Under the pieces are notes generated by a model, which saw only the letters and a program-made list of their open reading frames with translations, was not told where the DNA came from and ran no database searches. DNA of 64,000 bases, taken from CAVXXB01 sp963765585 (GTDB taxonomy: Bacteria; Calditrichota; Calditrichia; JAJRVZ01). Shown here piece after piece: positions 35,676-44,506 of this stretch. Numbering within the stretch: position 1 is the stretch's first letter; each line of letters begins with the position of its first letter. The position numbers were made by a program, and so were the translations under genes. The stretch covers positions 310,001 through 374,000 of the forward strand of contig CAVXXB010000001.1 of NCBI GenBank assembly GCA_963765585.1, read 5' to 3'.

Positions 35676-36014
35676 TTATAGTTCAAGAACATATTCGACC
35701 AAAAGATTCAGTTCTGATTCACTAAAATCAGGAAATGCCGGCATTTCACCGGAGCCTTTACTTATGAGCTTTAAAATTTCCGCTTTTGAGCGTTTACTTT
35801 TCCTGATATCGGCATAGCTGGCCACACCCTCTCCCTGGGTACCATGACATTTAGCACAATTTGATTGATATAATTCGGCTCCGGGTCCATCGTCAACCAG
35901 ACGGTAAAACTCTTTTCCGGAGCCCGTGAGAAATATTGCAATTATTGCTCCGGCAAGAACCAGGACAATCGCTAAAAATATAAGTTTTGCATTCATATGA
36001 GATTTTAAAAACAA
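35676..36014 (-). CDS. membrane-anchored c-type cytochrome
   Basis: 112 residues. An N-terminal membrane helix (about 10-29) acts as uncleaved anchor or signal. A single heme-binding site CAKCH is at about 55-59, with a C-terminal methionine ligand candidate in GEMPAFPDFSE. It is a small electron carrier facing the periplasm. Met7 is an alternative start. It is followed on the same strand by the hydrolase gene. Confidence 0.9.
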   Translation of the reverse strand: MFLKSHMNAKLIFLAIVLVLAGAIIAIFLTGSGKEFYRLVDDGPGAELYQSNCAKCHGTQGEGVASYADIRKSKRSKAEILKLISKGSGEMPAFPDFSESELNLLVEYVLEL

Positions 36015-36060
36015 TATTCATTGCAACATTACGAAATTATACAAATCATGGCAAGGAGGA

Positions 36061-36525
36061 TTATTTCATCTCCTTAAGTGCTTGTAATAATTCCGCGGCA
36101 TGTTCTTTTACTTTCACCTTTGGATAAATACGCGCAATTATGCCCGCGGGATCAATAACAAATGTAGAGCGATTAATGCCCATATATTTTTTACCATATA
36201 ATGATTTCTCTTGCCAAACACCATATGCTTCACAAATTGAACCATCCTCATCACTGAGCAGGGCAAAGGGTAAATTATATTTATCAGCAAATTTTGCATG
36301 ACGCGTCACACTGTCTTTACTAACCCCAAGTATTACCGCATCAATCTCATTAAATGCCGGAAAATCATCGCGGAAATTGCACGCCTCCACGGTACATCCG
36401 GGTGTCATATCTTTGGGATAAAAATACAAAATTACCCACTTTCCCCTGTAATCTGATAATTGATGAATTTTTCCATCTTGATCCGCCATTGAAAAATCAG
36501 GCGCTTGTGTTCCTTGCTCTAACAT
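36061..36525 (-). CDS. bcp: thiol peroxidase of the Bcp/PrxQ family
   Basis: 154 residues. The peroxidatic motif TPGCTVEACNFRD holds the catalytic cysteine and the resolving cysteine five residues later, as in PrxQ-type enzymes. The thioredoxin-fold blocks LYFYPKDMTPG and GINRSTFVIDPAG are intact. It reduces hydrogen peroxide and alkyl peroxides using thioredoxin. The 281-bp AT-rich region upstream has no gene and only a weak match to a PerR box. Confidence 0.95.
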   Translation of the reverse strand: MLEQGTQAPDFSMADQDGKIHQLSDYRGKWVILYFYPKDMTPGCTVEACNFRDDFPAFNEIDAVILGVSKDSVTRHAKFADKYNLPFALLSDEDGSICEAYGVWQEKSLYGKKYMGINRSTFVIDPAGIIARIYPKVKVKEHAAELLQALKEMK

Positions 36526-36806
36526 GTTAATCTCCTGTGTTGTTAATTATTTATAGTTTAAAATGACTCAACGAAGAGAAATCATTCCCGAAATTTTAAA
36601 AAAATAAAAATCCTTTAAAAAGTTGAATAAATGTGCAAATGATAATTATATTCAAATTCAACACAAATATTTCATCTTTATTTGAATATTTCCTTGAGTT
36701 ACCTGTACAAAACATAAAAACGGTGCAACAATTAGAATAATTTATCGTGTTATGAAAAGACATTTCCAAAACCAATCCAATGATCACCTAAAATAAGGAG
36801 TAAGAA

Positions 36807-37532
36807 ATGGAAGAAGCAACCTCCAATGTGGAAAAAATTTCTGTCATGGGTAGAGTCGTTGCCGTATTTTCAAATCCATCAAAAGCATTTGTCGGTTTAG
36901 GCACTTACAAAGACTGGCTGATTCCTCTGCTTATTATTATTGTTGTTGCCATTGGCCGGCAGTTTGTCATGCAGGATTTGGAAACCAGTGCTGTTAAAGA
37001 CCGGATTATGCGCAATGAGCAAATACCGGAAGAACAAAAAACAGCGATATTAGAACAAATTGAGCAGGGCGCCAATGATCCAAGCGCAATGATAAAAAAT
37101 ATCGCCGGTATTGTTATTATGACCTTTATATTTACTTTAATCGTCGGGGGGCTGTATTTGTTCACAGGCAATATAATTATGGGGGGAACGGCCAGCTACT
37201 CAAGTATGCTATCGGTGTATGCGCTGGGCTCCTTAATTTTTATACCCGAGCATATTGTGAAAACAGCTCTGGCATTGTCGAAAGGCTCGACAGCGGTTTA
37301 CACCAGTCTGGCAATTTTGTTTGATCCCGCAGAATCCTCAACCCTGCTTTTTACCCTGGCCAATGCAATAGATGTTTTTTCAATCTGGAAGCTGGCCGTA
37401 TGGGCAATCGGTTTTGGGGTGGTATATAAATTCAATCAAACAAAATCCTGGATTGCTGTTGGAATCTGGTATGTTGTTGGTATTTTGGTCTTTTGGGGAT
37501 TGAACACACTTACCGGTGGTATGCTCGGTTAA
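36807..37532 (+). CDS. YIP1-family membrane protein
   Basis: 241 residues with about five membrane helices (near 33-50, 98-120, 135-155, 180-195 and 215-235). The N-terminal VFSNPSKAFVGL motif is typical of the Yip1/DUF1282 family. Function is unknown in bacteria. It has an AAGGAG ribosome site and is followed by a terminator, so it is a separate unit before the efflux operon. Confidence 0.8.
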   Translation: MEEATSNVEKISVMGRVVAVFSNPSKAFVGLGTYKDWLIPLLIIIVVAIGRQFVMQDLETSAVKDRIMRNEQIPEEQKTAILEQIEQGANDPSAMIKNIAGIVIMTFIFTLIVGGLYLFTGNIIMGGTASYSSMLSVYALGSLIFIPEHIVKTALALSKGSTAVYTSLAILFDPAESSTLLFTLANAIDVFSIWKLAVWAIGFGVVYKFNQTKSWIAVGIWYVVGILVFWGLNTLTGGMLG

Positions 37533-37577
37533 TTGTTTAAATAATTACAAACATTTTTTGGATTTTCACGTACACGG

Positions 37578-37607
37578 AGTGGGTTTTGGTTTTGGCCCAC
37601 TTTGTTT
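37578..37607 (+). terminator. terminator after the YIP1 gene
   Basis: AGTGGG at 37578-37583 pairs with CCCACT at 37596-37601 and is followed by TTGTTT. It lies 46 bp past the stop codon. Confidence 0.65.
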
Positions 37608-37648
37608 CGTTATAAGTTAATATATTTATTAATCTAGGAGATATTCTT

Positions 37649-39022
37649 ATGAGCAGGCTTGTTGCTACCCTGATTCTCTTTCTATCCTTTATTGTGGGTG
37701 CTTACGCCCAGACGGCCGAGTTAACATTGGAAGAGTGTATTCAAATTGCGTTAAAAGGAAATTCAACCATTCGCATAAACCGAAATCTTGATGAAAGTTT
37801 TGATGAAGATGTCACGGGATCTTATTCGGGAATTTTGCCCACCATCAATCTAAATGCAAATTCCGGCCGGGTTGAAGCGGGAGAAAGAGAAGTGGAGCAG
37901 GATGTACCGGTTGGAATTTCCGATAGTACATATATATATGATCGGCGGGTAATTGTTCAGCCGGGGTATGTGGCAGATTTTAACAGCTTTAATGTAAATG
38001 TTAATCAAAATGTATTTGATGGTGGCGAATGGTGGAATGCCATTTCTTATGCAAAATCTCAACGAGAAGTCTCCAGCAGGACCCTCCAATCAACAATCAA
38101 TAATACGATTCTTGATGTGCAGCAAAAGTTTTATGATTTGCTCAAAGCAGAGAAACTCCTGGAAGTAAATGAACTCGCCGTCCAGAGAAGCCAGGATCAA
38201 ATGAACAAGACACAAAAAATGTTTGAGCTGGGCGCCGTTGCGAAAGTTGATGTATATCGCAGCCGGGTAAATTTGGGCAATGATAAAATAAATATGCTAT
38301 TGCAAAAAAATGCGGTATCTCTGGCTAAAAATTATCTGAACCTGGCAATGGGTCGTCAGCCGGAAACCCCGATTGCGATCAGTGTTGCCGGCCTGGATAT
38401 TTCCCCGGGATTAACCAACTCTGAAGATTATATCGCCCAGGGACTGGAAAAAAATCCGGAAGTCAGAAAGAATGAAGCGGAAGTCAAAAGTCAGTCAGTG
38501 CAGACATCAAGGGCTTACGGGGTTTTGTGGCCGTCGATAGGTTTGTTCTTCAGCTATAACCGATCAAATGAGGGATTTGAGCGGGTCTATACCGGATGGG
38601 ACAAGAACTGGAATATTCAATACGGTATAGGGCTGCGATTAAACATTTTCAATGGATTGCAGGATAAGGTTCGGATTCAGAAGGCCAAATTGGCGGAACG
38701 AAATGCCATGGAGAGATATGAGGAAGGCAAACGAAATTTAAAGGGGACCATTTCTCAATATATTAATGATTTCAATTCATACCTGGAAATTATTGAAATC
38801 AATGAAGACAATCTTGAAGCATCCAAGGAAGAATACCGGCTGGCCGAAGAGCGATACAGAATTGGTTCCGGCACACAGTTGGAAGTTCGTGAAGCACAGG
38901 TAAATCTTACAAGAGCCGAAGAGACACTGGTCCGAGCCAAATATAGCGCCCTGGTCACACAGGCTCAATTGGATAATGCGCTGGGGGCGTTTTATGCGGA
39001 AACAGAGGAGAAGGTTGAATGA
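37649..39022 (+). CDS. TolC-family outer-membrane efflux protein
   Basis: 457 residues with a cleavable signal peptide (about 1-20, ending AYA). Two OEP repeats are recognisable by long coiled-coil stretches (for example KVDVYRSRVNLGNDKIN and GTQLEVREAQVNLTRAEETLVRAKYSALVTQAQLDNALG) and by strand segments facing the membrane. It forms the outer-membrane channel of a tripartite exporter. It shares an ATGA overlap with the HlyD gene. Confidence 0.92.
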   Translation: MSRLVATLILFLSFIVGAYAQTAELTLEECIQIALKGNSTIRINRNLDESFDEDVTGSYSGILPTINLNANSGRVEAGEREVEQDVPVGISDSTYIYDRRVIVQPGYVADFNSFNVNVNQNVFDGGEWWNAISYAKSQREVSSRTLQSTINNTILDVQQKFYDLLKAEKLLEVNELAVQRSQDQMNKTQKMFELGAVAKVDVYRSRVNLGNDKINMLLQKNAVSLAKNYLNLAMGRQPETPIAISVAGLDISPGLTNSEDYIAQGLEKNPEVRKNEAEVKSQSVQTSRAYGVLWPSIGLFFSYNRSNEGFERVYTGWDKNWNIQYGIGLRLNIFNGLQDKVRIQKAKLAERNAMERYEEGKRNLKGTISQYINDFNSYLEIIEINEDNLEASKEEYRLAEERYRIGSGTQLEVREAQVNLTRAEETLVRAKYSALVTQAQLDNALGAFYAETEEKVE

Positions 39023-40241
39023 AAAAGATAATCATCATATCTGTGGCAGTGGTTGCCGTGGCAGCTATTATCATTGCCAATCTGATGAAAAAAGAAACAG
39101 GCCTGGATGTAGATGTTCAAAAAATTGAACGGGGCCGGCTAATACAAAAGGTTACCGGATCGGGCCAAATCAGACCCGAGGTACAGGTTAAAATAAGTGC
39201 CAATGTTGCCGGTAAGATCATCAAATTATACGCCAAAGATGGTGACCGGGTTAAAAAGGGACAGCTTTTGGTGGAACTTGATCCCGAGCAGTTTAAAGCG
39301 GCCGTTTCCCGGGCAAAATCAAACCTGCTTTCGCAAAAGGCCAATGAAAAAAAATTGCGCAGTGAATTAAGCCGATCAAAAGATTTGATGGCAAAAGGTT
39401 TAATGTCAGCTGCAGAATATGAAGCAGTTGAGGCATCATATGAAGCGGCAGAGAGTAATACAAACCAGGCCCAGGCGGCTGTTACCGAAGCACTTGATCA
39501 GTTATCAAAGACTCGTCTGCACTCCGAGATGGACGGTATTGTTACTCAGCTTAATAAAGAAGAGGGAGAAATTGCGCTTGGTGCCCAGTTTCAGGAAGAT
39601 GTCATAATGGTTGTGGCGGATCTGTTAAAAATGGAAGCCGCTATTGAGGTTGACGAAAATGATGTCATCAATATTTCATTGGGCGATACGGCAGATGTTG
39701 AAATCGACGCCTTTGTGGATACTACCTTTAAAGGAAAAGTAACACAAATTGCCAATAGCGCAACCATTAAGGGATTGGGAACCCAGGACCAGGTGACCAA
39801 TTTTGAAGTTACCGTTGCCCTGCTGGATTACAATCAAAGATTCCGCCCGGGAATGAGTACAACGGTAGATGTTATTACTGAGTCGCGCGATGATGTGCTG
39901 AAGGTGCCGATACAAGCCGTAACCGTGCGCGAAAAAGCGATCCTGGAAAAGAAATCTGACGTGGAAGAACATGAAGAAACCGAAGAAGCAGAAATTGCTT
40001 CAGAAGATAAGTCAAAAAAACCGATGACAGAAGTCGCCTTTTGTGTTGAAGAAAAAAAAGCAGTAGCTCGATGCGGTGAAGCTGGGAATTTCTGATGATA
40101 CTCATTATGAGGTATTATCGGGATTGGCAGGAAGAGGATTTGGTTGTGACCGGTCCCTTTCGTCTCCTGAGTAAAACCCTGAAAGAAGGCGATCTGTTGG
40201 AATATGAAGAACCAAAGAAGGATGAAGAAAATGCTAATTGA
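39019..40241 (+). CDS. HlyD/MacA-family periplasmic adaptor (two frameshifts near its end)
   Basis: The main frame (39019-40095, 358 residues) has an N-terminal anchor helix, a biotinyl-lipoyl-like hairpin (GKIIKLYAKDGDRVKKGQLLVELD), a coiled-coil and a beta-barrel domain. It then breaks. An extra A near 40071 and an extra G near 40130 move it out of frame. Restored, it continues ARAVKLGISDDTHYEVLSGLA and EEDLVVTGPFRLLSKTLKEG to a stop at 40239-40241. The adaptor links the MacB-type pump to the TolC channel. The restored end overlaps the ATPase start by 11 bases. Confidence 0.88.
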
Positions 40242-40909
40242 TGTCCAGAAATTATCAAAAGTATACCAGCTGGGTGATATTGAGGTCCCGGCGCTTAGAG
40301 GAATTGATCTGCAGATAGGTGAAAATGAATATGTTTCAATTATGGGGCCATCCGGTTCAGGCAAATCTACACTGATGAATATCATCGGCTGTTTGGATGT
40401 TCCGACAGAGGGAACTTATATCCTGAACGGAAATGATGTAAGCACTATGATTGACGATGAACTTGCCGAAATCCGGAACCGCCAGATCGGTTTTGTGTTC
40501 CAGACATTTAATCTCCTGCCCCGCGCCGATGCGTTGCACAATGTGGAATTACCCCTTATATATAGTGGGATTAACAGAGCAGAAAGACGTAAAATGGCAG
40601 AAGCCGCATTGGACCGGGTTGGACTGGGTGACCGGATCCACCACAAACCCAATGAACTCTCCGGTGGTCAACGCCAGCGTGTCGCCATTGCCCGGGCCCT
40701 GATAAACAATCCGGCAATTATTCTGGCCGATGAACCAACCGGTAATCTGGATTCCACTACCGGTGAAGAGATAATGGAAATATTTGAGCAGCTGAAATAA
40801 GGGCGGAAATACGATTATTCTGATTACCCATGAGGAATATATTGCTAATCATTGTCATCGGGTTATCCGGCTATGGGACGGCAACATTCAATCAGATAAA
40901 AACAATTGA
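40231..40909 (+). CDS. MacB/LolD-type ABC transporter ATPase (C-terminus frameshifted)
   Basis: ABC ATPase with Walker A GPSGSGKST, Q-loop VFQTFNLLP, signature LSGGQRQR and Walker B ILADEPTGNLD. The uninterrupted frame stops at 40800 after FEQLK. Removing the T at 40798 restores KKGGNTIILITHEEYIANHC to a stop at 40909 and supplies the H-loop histidine. The ATG at 40231 is preferred to 40204 because it matches the family start. It energises the two FtsX-like permeases downstream. Confidence 0.9.
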
Positions 40910-40921
40910 TCTGGTAATTCT

Positions 40922-42151
40922 ATGCTAAACAAAATTATCATATTTGGTGAATATGTTGCCATGGCCTGGACGGCATTGTGGGCGCATAAACTGAGGTCTG
41001 TCCTGACAACACTGGGTATTTTGATTGGCGTGACAACGATCATCACTATTTTCACGACAATTCAGGGAATTGATGAATATGTGCTTGGAGAACTCTCAAA
41101 TATTGGATCCTCAACGGTATATATTCAAAAATGGCCATGGGGCGGTGGCGGTGAATGGTGGAAATACCGCAACCGGAAAGAGATTACTTACAAAGAATTT
41201 GAGGCATTAAATCGCAGTGCTAAAGTTACAGATCACATAGCACCACAGGTGTTTTCAATGAAAACGGTGAAATATCGAAGCGAGGCATATGACCAGATTT
41301 TTGTAATAGGTACCAATGAGGAGTACAAAGATACGGACAATACAAACCCGGCCACCGGACGTTTCCTGACGGAAATGGATGTTCACCGAAACCACAAGGT
41401 TTGTGTCATCGGAAGCGAGATCGCAGAGAACCTATTTAAAGAAGAAAATCCTCTCGGTAAGAGAATAAAAATCGGCTCTCATAAATATCTTGTGATTGGG
41501 GTGAATGAAAAGCGAGGTAAAGTTTTTGGCCAGAGTATGGATAATTTTATTATCGTACCAATTGGAACGCTTTCGGGTGTGTTTGGCGGTCATCGCGGAA
41601 TGCGTATCGCCATTAGTGTTAGAGATGTGGACAAGATGGAAGACATGAAAGATGAGGTGCGCGGAATCTTGCGCAGGGTAAGAAAGGTTGCGGCAGGAGA
41701 TGAGGATGATTTTGCCCTAAACCAGCAGGACACATTAACCAATGTGTATAAAACTCTGACCGGAACCCTGTTTGCCATCGTCTTTTTTATTGGAGGAATT
41801 TCACTTCTTGTGGGCGGTATCGGAATTACAAATATCATGCTGGTTAGTGTGACCGAGAGAACCCGGGAGATTGGAATCAGAAAGGCGATAGGTGCCAAAA
41901 AGCGAAATGTACTAACCCAGTTTATTATCGAATCAGTTTCAATTTCTTCAATTGGTGGCGTTATAGGCATCGTATTCGGTTATATCGGTGGCACACTTGT
42001 GCTTTCACAGATGTCACTAACAACCGGTGTCAGTTTTAGTTCAATTATGGTCGGATATGGTTTTTCTTTTGTAATAGGGGTGGTGGCCGGGCTGTATCCC
42101 GCCTGGAAGGCAGCCAGAATGAATCCAATTGATGCACTTCAATTTGACTAG
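40922..42151 (+). CDS. MacB-type ABC transporter permease 1
   Basis: 409 residues. An N-terminal membrane helix (about 18-42, LRSVLTTLGILIGVTTII) is followed by a large periplasmic MacB-PCD domain and three C-terminal FtsX helices beginning GGISLLVGGIGITNIMLVSVTERTREIGIRKAIGAKKR. These are the mechanotransmission proteins of tripartite exporters. It is intact and 12 bp after the restored ATPase stop. Confidence 0.92.
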   Translation: MLNKIIIFGEYVAMAWTALWAHKLRSVLTTLGILIGVTTIITIFTTIQGIDEYVLGELSNIGSSTVYIQKWPWGGGGEWWKYRNRKEITYKEFEALNRSAKVTDHIAPQVFSMKTVKYRSEAYDQIFVIGTNEEYKDTDNTNPATGRFLTEMDVHRNHKVCVIGSEIAENLFKEENPLGKRIKIGSHKYLVIGVNEKRGKVFGQSMDNFIIVPIGTLSGVFGGHRGMRIAISVRDVDKMEDMKDEVRGILRRVRKVAAGDEDDFALNQQDTLTNVYKTLTGTLFAIVFFIGGISLLVGGIGITNIMLVSVTERTREIGIRKAIGAKKRNVLTQFIIESVSISSIGGVIGIVFGYIGGTLVLSQMSLTTGVSFSSIMVGYGFSFVIGVVAGLYPAWKAARMNPIDALQFD

Positions 42152-42160
42152 GATATCGGG

Positions 42161-43168
42161 ATGTATTTTTTAGAAAATATTATCGTTGCCTGGAATCAAT
42201 TAAGATCCAGCAAACTCAGATCTATACTGACAACTCTTGGGATCACAATAGGTATTGCAACGGTAATATTTATTGTTTCTATTCTGGAAGGCTATACTCT
42301 CAGCATAACGGAAGAACTCAATATGCTGGGCGCCAATGTGTTTCAGGTAGAAAAATATGATCGTGATTCGGGTATTCAGATTGGTCACCGTCAAAGGGAA
42401 AGACGTAAAGATCTTATAAGAGAATATTCAGAGGAAATACGGGAAAAATGCAGTGCGGTTAAATTTGTTGGTGCAGAAGTCTGGTATTATAATACATCCT
42501 TTCGTTATAAAGATCGCAGAACCAATCCTAATTTTTATTTGGCCGGCGGTGAACCGGAATTTTTTGACAATAATGCAGAACCGATTGGAACCGGGCGAGC
42601 CATTATCAGAAGTGATGTTGAGAGCAGCGCGCGCGTTGCGGTTATTGGCCAGGATATTGTTGAGGAATTATTTCCGTTTGAGGATCCGCTTGGTAAATAT
42701 ATGAAAATATCCGGGACAAAATTTAAAATTATTGGCACCCTAGATCGCATGGGGACAACTACATTTGGTCAAAGCCGTGATAACCGGGCCGTTATCCCGA
42801 TAACAACCTTTGAAGAAATCTTCGGCAAACACCGGTCTGTCTATTTAACAGTACAATCGGTTACCCTGGAACGCCTGGAAGAAGCAAAAGAACAAGTTAC
42901 AGGGGTGCTAAGGCGTTTACGTAAAATTCCTCCCGGAAAACCAAATGATTTTGGTATTTGGGGTAATGATTCTCTGGTTGAATCTTTTCAAAGCACCGCT
43001 GGAATGGTACAGCTTGGGGCAATTCTGATCGGAATGATTTCTTTACTTGTGGGAAGTATTGGAGTTATGAACATTATGCTGGTATCGGTTACTGAAAGAA
43101 CGCGTGAGATCGGTGTCCGCAAGGCGATCGGTGCGAAACGAAAAGCCAGTTTTATTCCAATTTCTTAA
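42161..43168 (+). CDS. MacB-type ABC transporter permease 2, N-terminal part (frameshifted)
   Basis: 335-residue frame with the same layout as permease 1: an N-terminal helix with LRSILTTLGITIGIATVI, a periplasmic domain and the first FtsX helix GVMNIMLVSVTERTREIGVRKAIGAKRK. It then reads out of frame into ASFIPIS and stops. Dropping one A of the A4 run at 43141-43144 rejoins it with 43169-43391. Confidence 0.88.
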   Translation: MYFLENIIVAWNQLRSSKLRSILTTLGITIGIATVIFIVSILEGYTLSITEELNMLGANVFQVEKYDRDSGIQIGHRQRERRKDLIREYSEEIREKCSAVKFVGAEVWYYNTSFRYKDRRTNPNFYLAGGEPEFFDNNAEPIGTGRAIIRSDVESSARVAVIGQDIVEELFPFEDPLGKYMKISGTKFKIIGTLDRMGTTTFGQSRDNRAVIPITTFEEIFGKHRSVYLTVQSVTLERLEEAKEQVTGVLRRLRKIPPGKPNDFGIWGNDSLVESFQSTAGMVQLGAILIGMISLLVGSIGVMNIMLVSVTERTREIGVRKAIGAKRKASFIPIS

Positions 43169-43391
43169 TGAATCTATATTTCTCAGCCTGATCGGTGGTG
43201 TCCTGGGAATCGCGCTGGGATTTCTGCTTGCTTTTGCTGTTACTTCTGCATTTGACATGCCGTTTGCAATTCCAATTTGGGCGATTGTTTCCTCCTTTCT
43301 GGTGACATCGGTGGTTGGTCTGTTCGCCGGTATCTATCCTGCGGCCAAAGCCTCAAAACTGGATCCCATCGAAGCGTTGCGCTACGAATAG
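43104..43391 (+). CDS. MacB-type ABC transporter permease 2, C-terminal fragment
   Basis: The useful part begins at about 43147 (VLFQFLNESIFLSLIGG) and carries the last two FtsX helices plus the terminal PAAKASKLDPIEALRYE, the canonical end of MacB/FtsX permeases. The ATG at 43104 is out of frame with the real gene and is not a true start. Joined, permease 2 would be about 410 residues, the same size as permease 1. Confidence 0.8.
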   Translation: MRSVSARRSVRNEKPVLFQFLNESIFLSLIGGVLGIALGFLLAFAVTSAFDMPFAIPIWAIVSSFLVTSVVGLFAGIYPAAKASKLDPIEALRYE

Positions 43392-43472
43392 TATTTTTAA
43401 TCGATAAACAATATATTTTATTGAATTCTGAAAAACTCTTTTGTAAATTACAAATTAATAACAATTATTAAA

Positions 43473-43487
43473 TTATAATTATTATCA
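43473..43487. promoter_or_regulatory. PerR-type operator box
   Basis: TTATAATTATTATCA matches the B. subtilis PerR consensus TTATAATNATTATAA at 13 of 14 defined positions. It ends 2 bases before the perR start codon at 43490, so it sits where a ribosome site would be. This suggests autoregulation of the peroxide module. Confidence 0.75.
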
Positions 43488-43489
43488 AT

Positions 43490-43918
43490 ATGTCACAAAA
43501 AGATATAGACAATTTTGTTGCCAGGTGCAAAAGCCGCGGGCTAAATGTGACCCTGTCAAGGGTGGCTATTTACAGGACGCTTTTAAAACAAAGCGGACAT
43601 CCCCGTGCGGAAGATGTCTTTGTCGATGTGCGAGAGGAACACCCCAATATATCCCTGGCCACTGTATATAAAACACTGGAATTATTGGCAGACAATGAAT
43701 TGATTGCCAAGGTGACGCCCCTGCATGATGTGGCACGCTACGATTGTAATGATCATTTTCATCATCATTTTGTGTGTTCTCGTTGTAAGAAAATTGTGGA
43801 TTTTGAGAATGAAGAGCTAAATCATTTATCTGCACCAAAGGAATTAGAGGAAAAGTACAAAATAACCGGCTATCGGGTACAATTTGAAGGACTATGTAAT
43901 TCATGCAATTCATCATAA
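43490..43918 (+). CDS. perR: peroxide-responsive repressor PerR (Fur family)
   Basis: 142 residues. The N-terminal winged helix (NVTLSRVAIYRTLL, ISLATVYKTLELL) is followed by a dimerisation domain. The regulatory metal ligands of B. subtilis PerR fall at the same numbers: H37, D85 (ARYDCND), H91, H93 and D104. Aspartate at position 85 rather than glutamate favours peroxide sensing over iron sensing. Structural zinc cysteines are in CSRC and CNSC. There is no Shine-Dalgarno; a PerR box lies immediately upstream. Confidence 0.92.
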   Translation: MSQKDIDNFVARCKSRGLNVTLSRVAIYRTLLKQSGHPRAEDVFVDVREEHPNISLATVYKTLELLADNELIAKVTPLHDVARYDCNDHFHHHFVCSRCKKIVDFENEELNHLSAPKELEEKYKITGYRVQFEGLCNSCNSS

Positions 43919-43955
43919 TAAATAACCACTAACATATGTTTCAGGAGGATTAACC

Positions 43956-44375
43956 ATGCCAGATTTAAAAGGAACAAAAACGCACGCAAATTTAAAAGAA
44001 GCTTTTGCCGGAGAATCTCAAGCAAACCGTCGCTATCTTTATTTTGCCAAACAAGCCGATATTGAAGGATATCCTGATGTTGCCGGACTGTTTCGTGATA
44101 CAGCCGAAGGAGAAACAGGTCATGCTCATGGTCATCTGGACTATCTTAAAGAAGTTGGCGATCCGGCAACGGATATGCCAATAGATGATACGGTTGAAAA
44201 TCTTAAAAGCGCAGTTGCCGGTGAAACCCACGAATATACCGATATGTATCCCGGAATGGCCAAAGCAGCGCGTGAAGAAGGTTTTAGTGAAATTGCAGAT
44301 TGGTTTGAAACATTGGCCAAGGCTGAAAAATCACATGCCGGTCGTTTTGAACAGGGTCTAAAGTCGGTAGAATAG
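43956..44375 (+). CDS. rubrerythrin-like diiron protein without rubredoxin domain
   Basis: 139 residues, a four-helix ferritin-like domain. Diiron ligands are the Glu of NLKEAFAGESQANRRY, the ExxH of AEGETGHAHGH, the Glu of VAGETHEYTDMY and the ExxH of KAEKSHAGRF. The usual C-terminal rubredoxin CxxC knuckles are missing, so another protein must donate electrons for peroxide reduction. It starts 38 bp after perR with a strong AGGAGG site, implying one transcript. Confidence 0.93.
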   Translation: MPDLKGTKTHANLKEAFAGESQANRRYLYFAKQADIEGYPDVAGLFRDTAEGETGHAHGHLDYLKEVGDPATDMPIDDTVENLKSAVAGETHEYTDMYPGMAKAAREEGFSEIADWFETLAKAEKSHAGRFEQGLKSVE

Positions 44376-44420
44376 TCAAGTGATTCCAACCATTCTTCGA
44401 ATCTAAAAAACTCTAATATA

Positions 44421-44469
44421 CCACGGAAATTCACGGTAAGGCTCGCATGTCTTCCGAGGCTTTCCGTGG
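44421..44469. repeat. intergenic inverted repeat after rubrerythrin, copy 2
   Basis: CCACGGAAA at 44421-44429 is mirrored by TTTCCGTGG at 44461-44469 with 31 bases between. It resembles the CCACGAAG-type repeats elsewhere in the window. There is no T-run, so termination is unlikely. Confidence 0.55.
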
Positions 44470-44506
44470 TTTAAATCGATCTTAATACAGTAAAAGGTAA
44501 CTACAA

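Noticed and set aside
36639..36653. TGATAATTATATTCA as a PerR box upstream of bcp
   Set aside because: Only 10 of 14 defined positions match and the region is so AT-rich that such a match is expected by chance.
39834..40385. 183-residue minus-strand frame across the HlyD/ATPase junction
   Set aside because: It is the complement of two recognisable genes and has low-complexity, non-family sequence. It exists only because the real frames are rich in Glu/Lys.
44421..44469. Rubrerythrin terminator
   Set aside because: The 9-bp arms are 31 bases apart and there is no T-run, so the structure was listed as a repeat instead.
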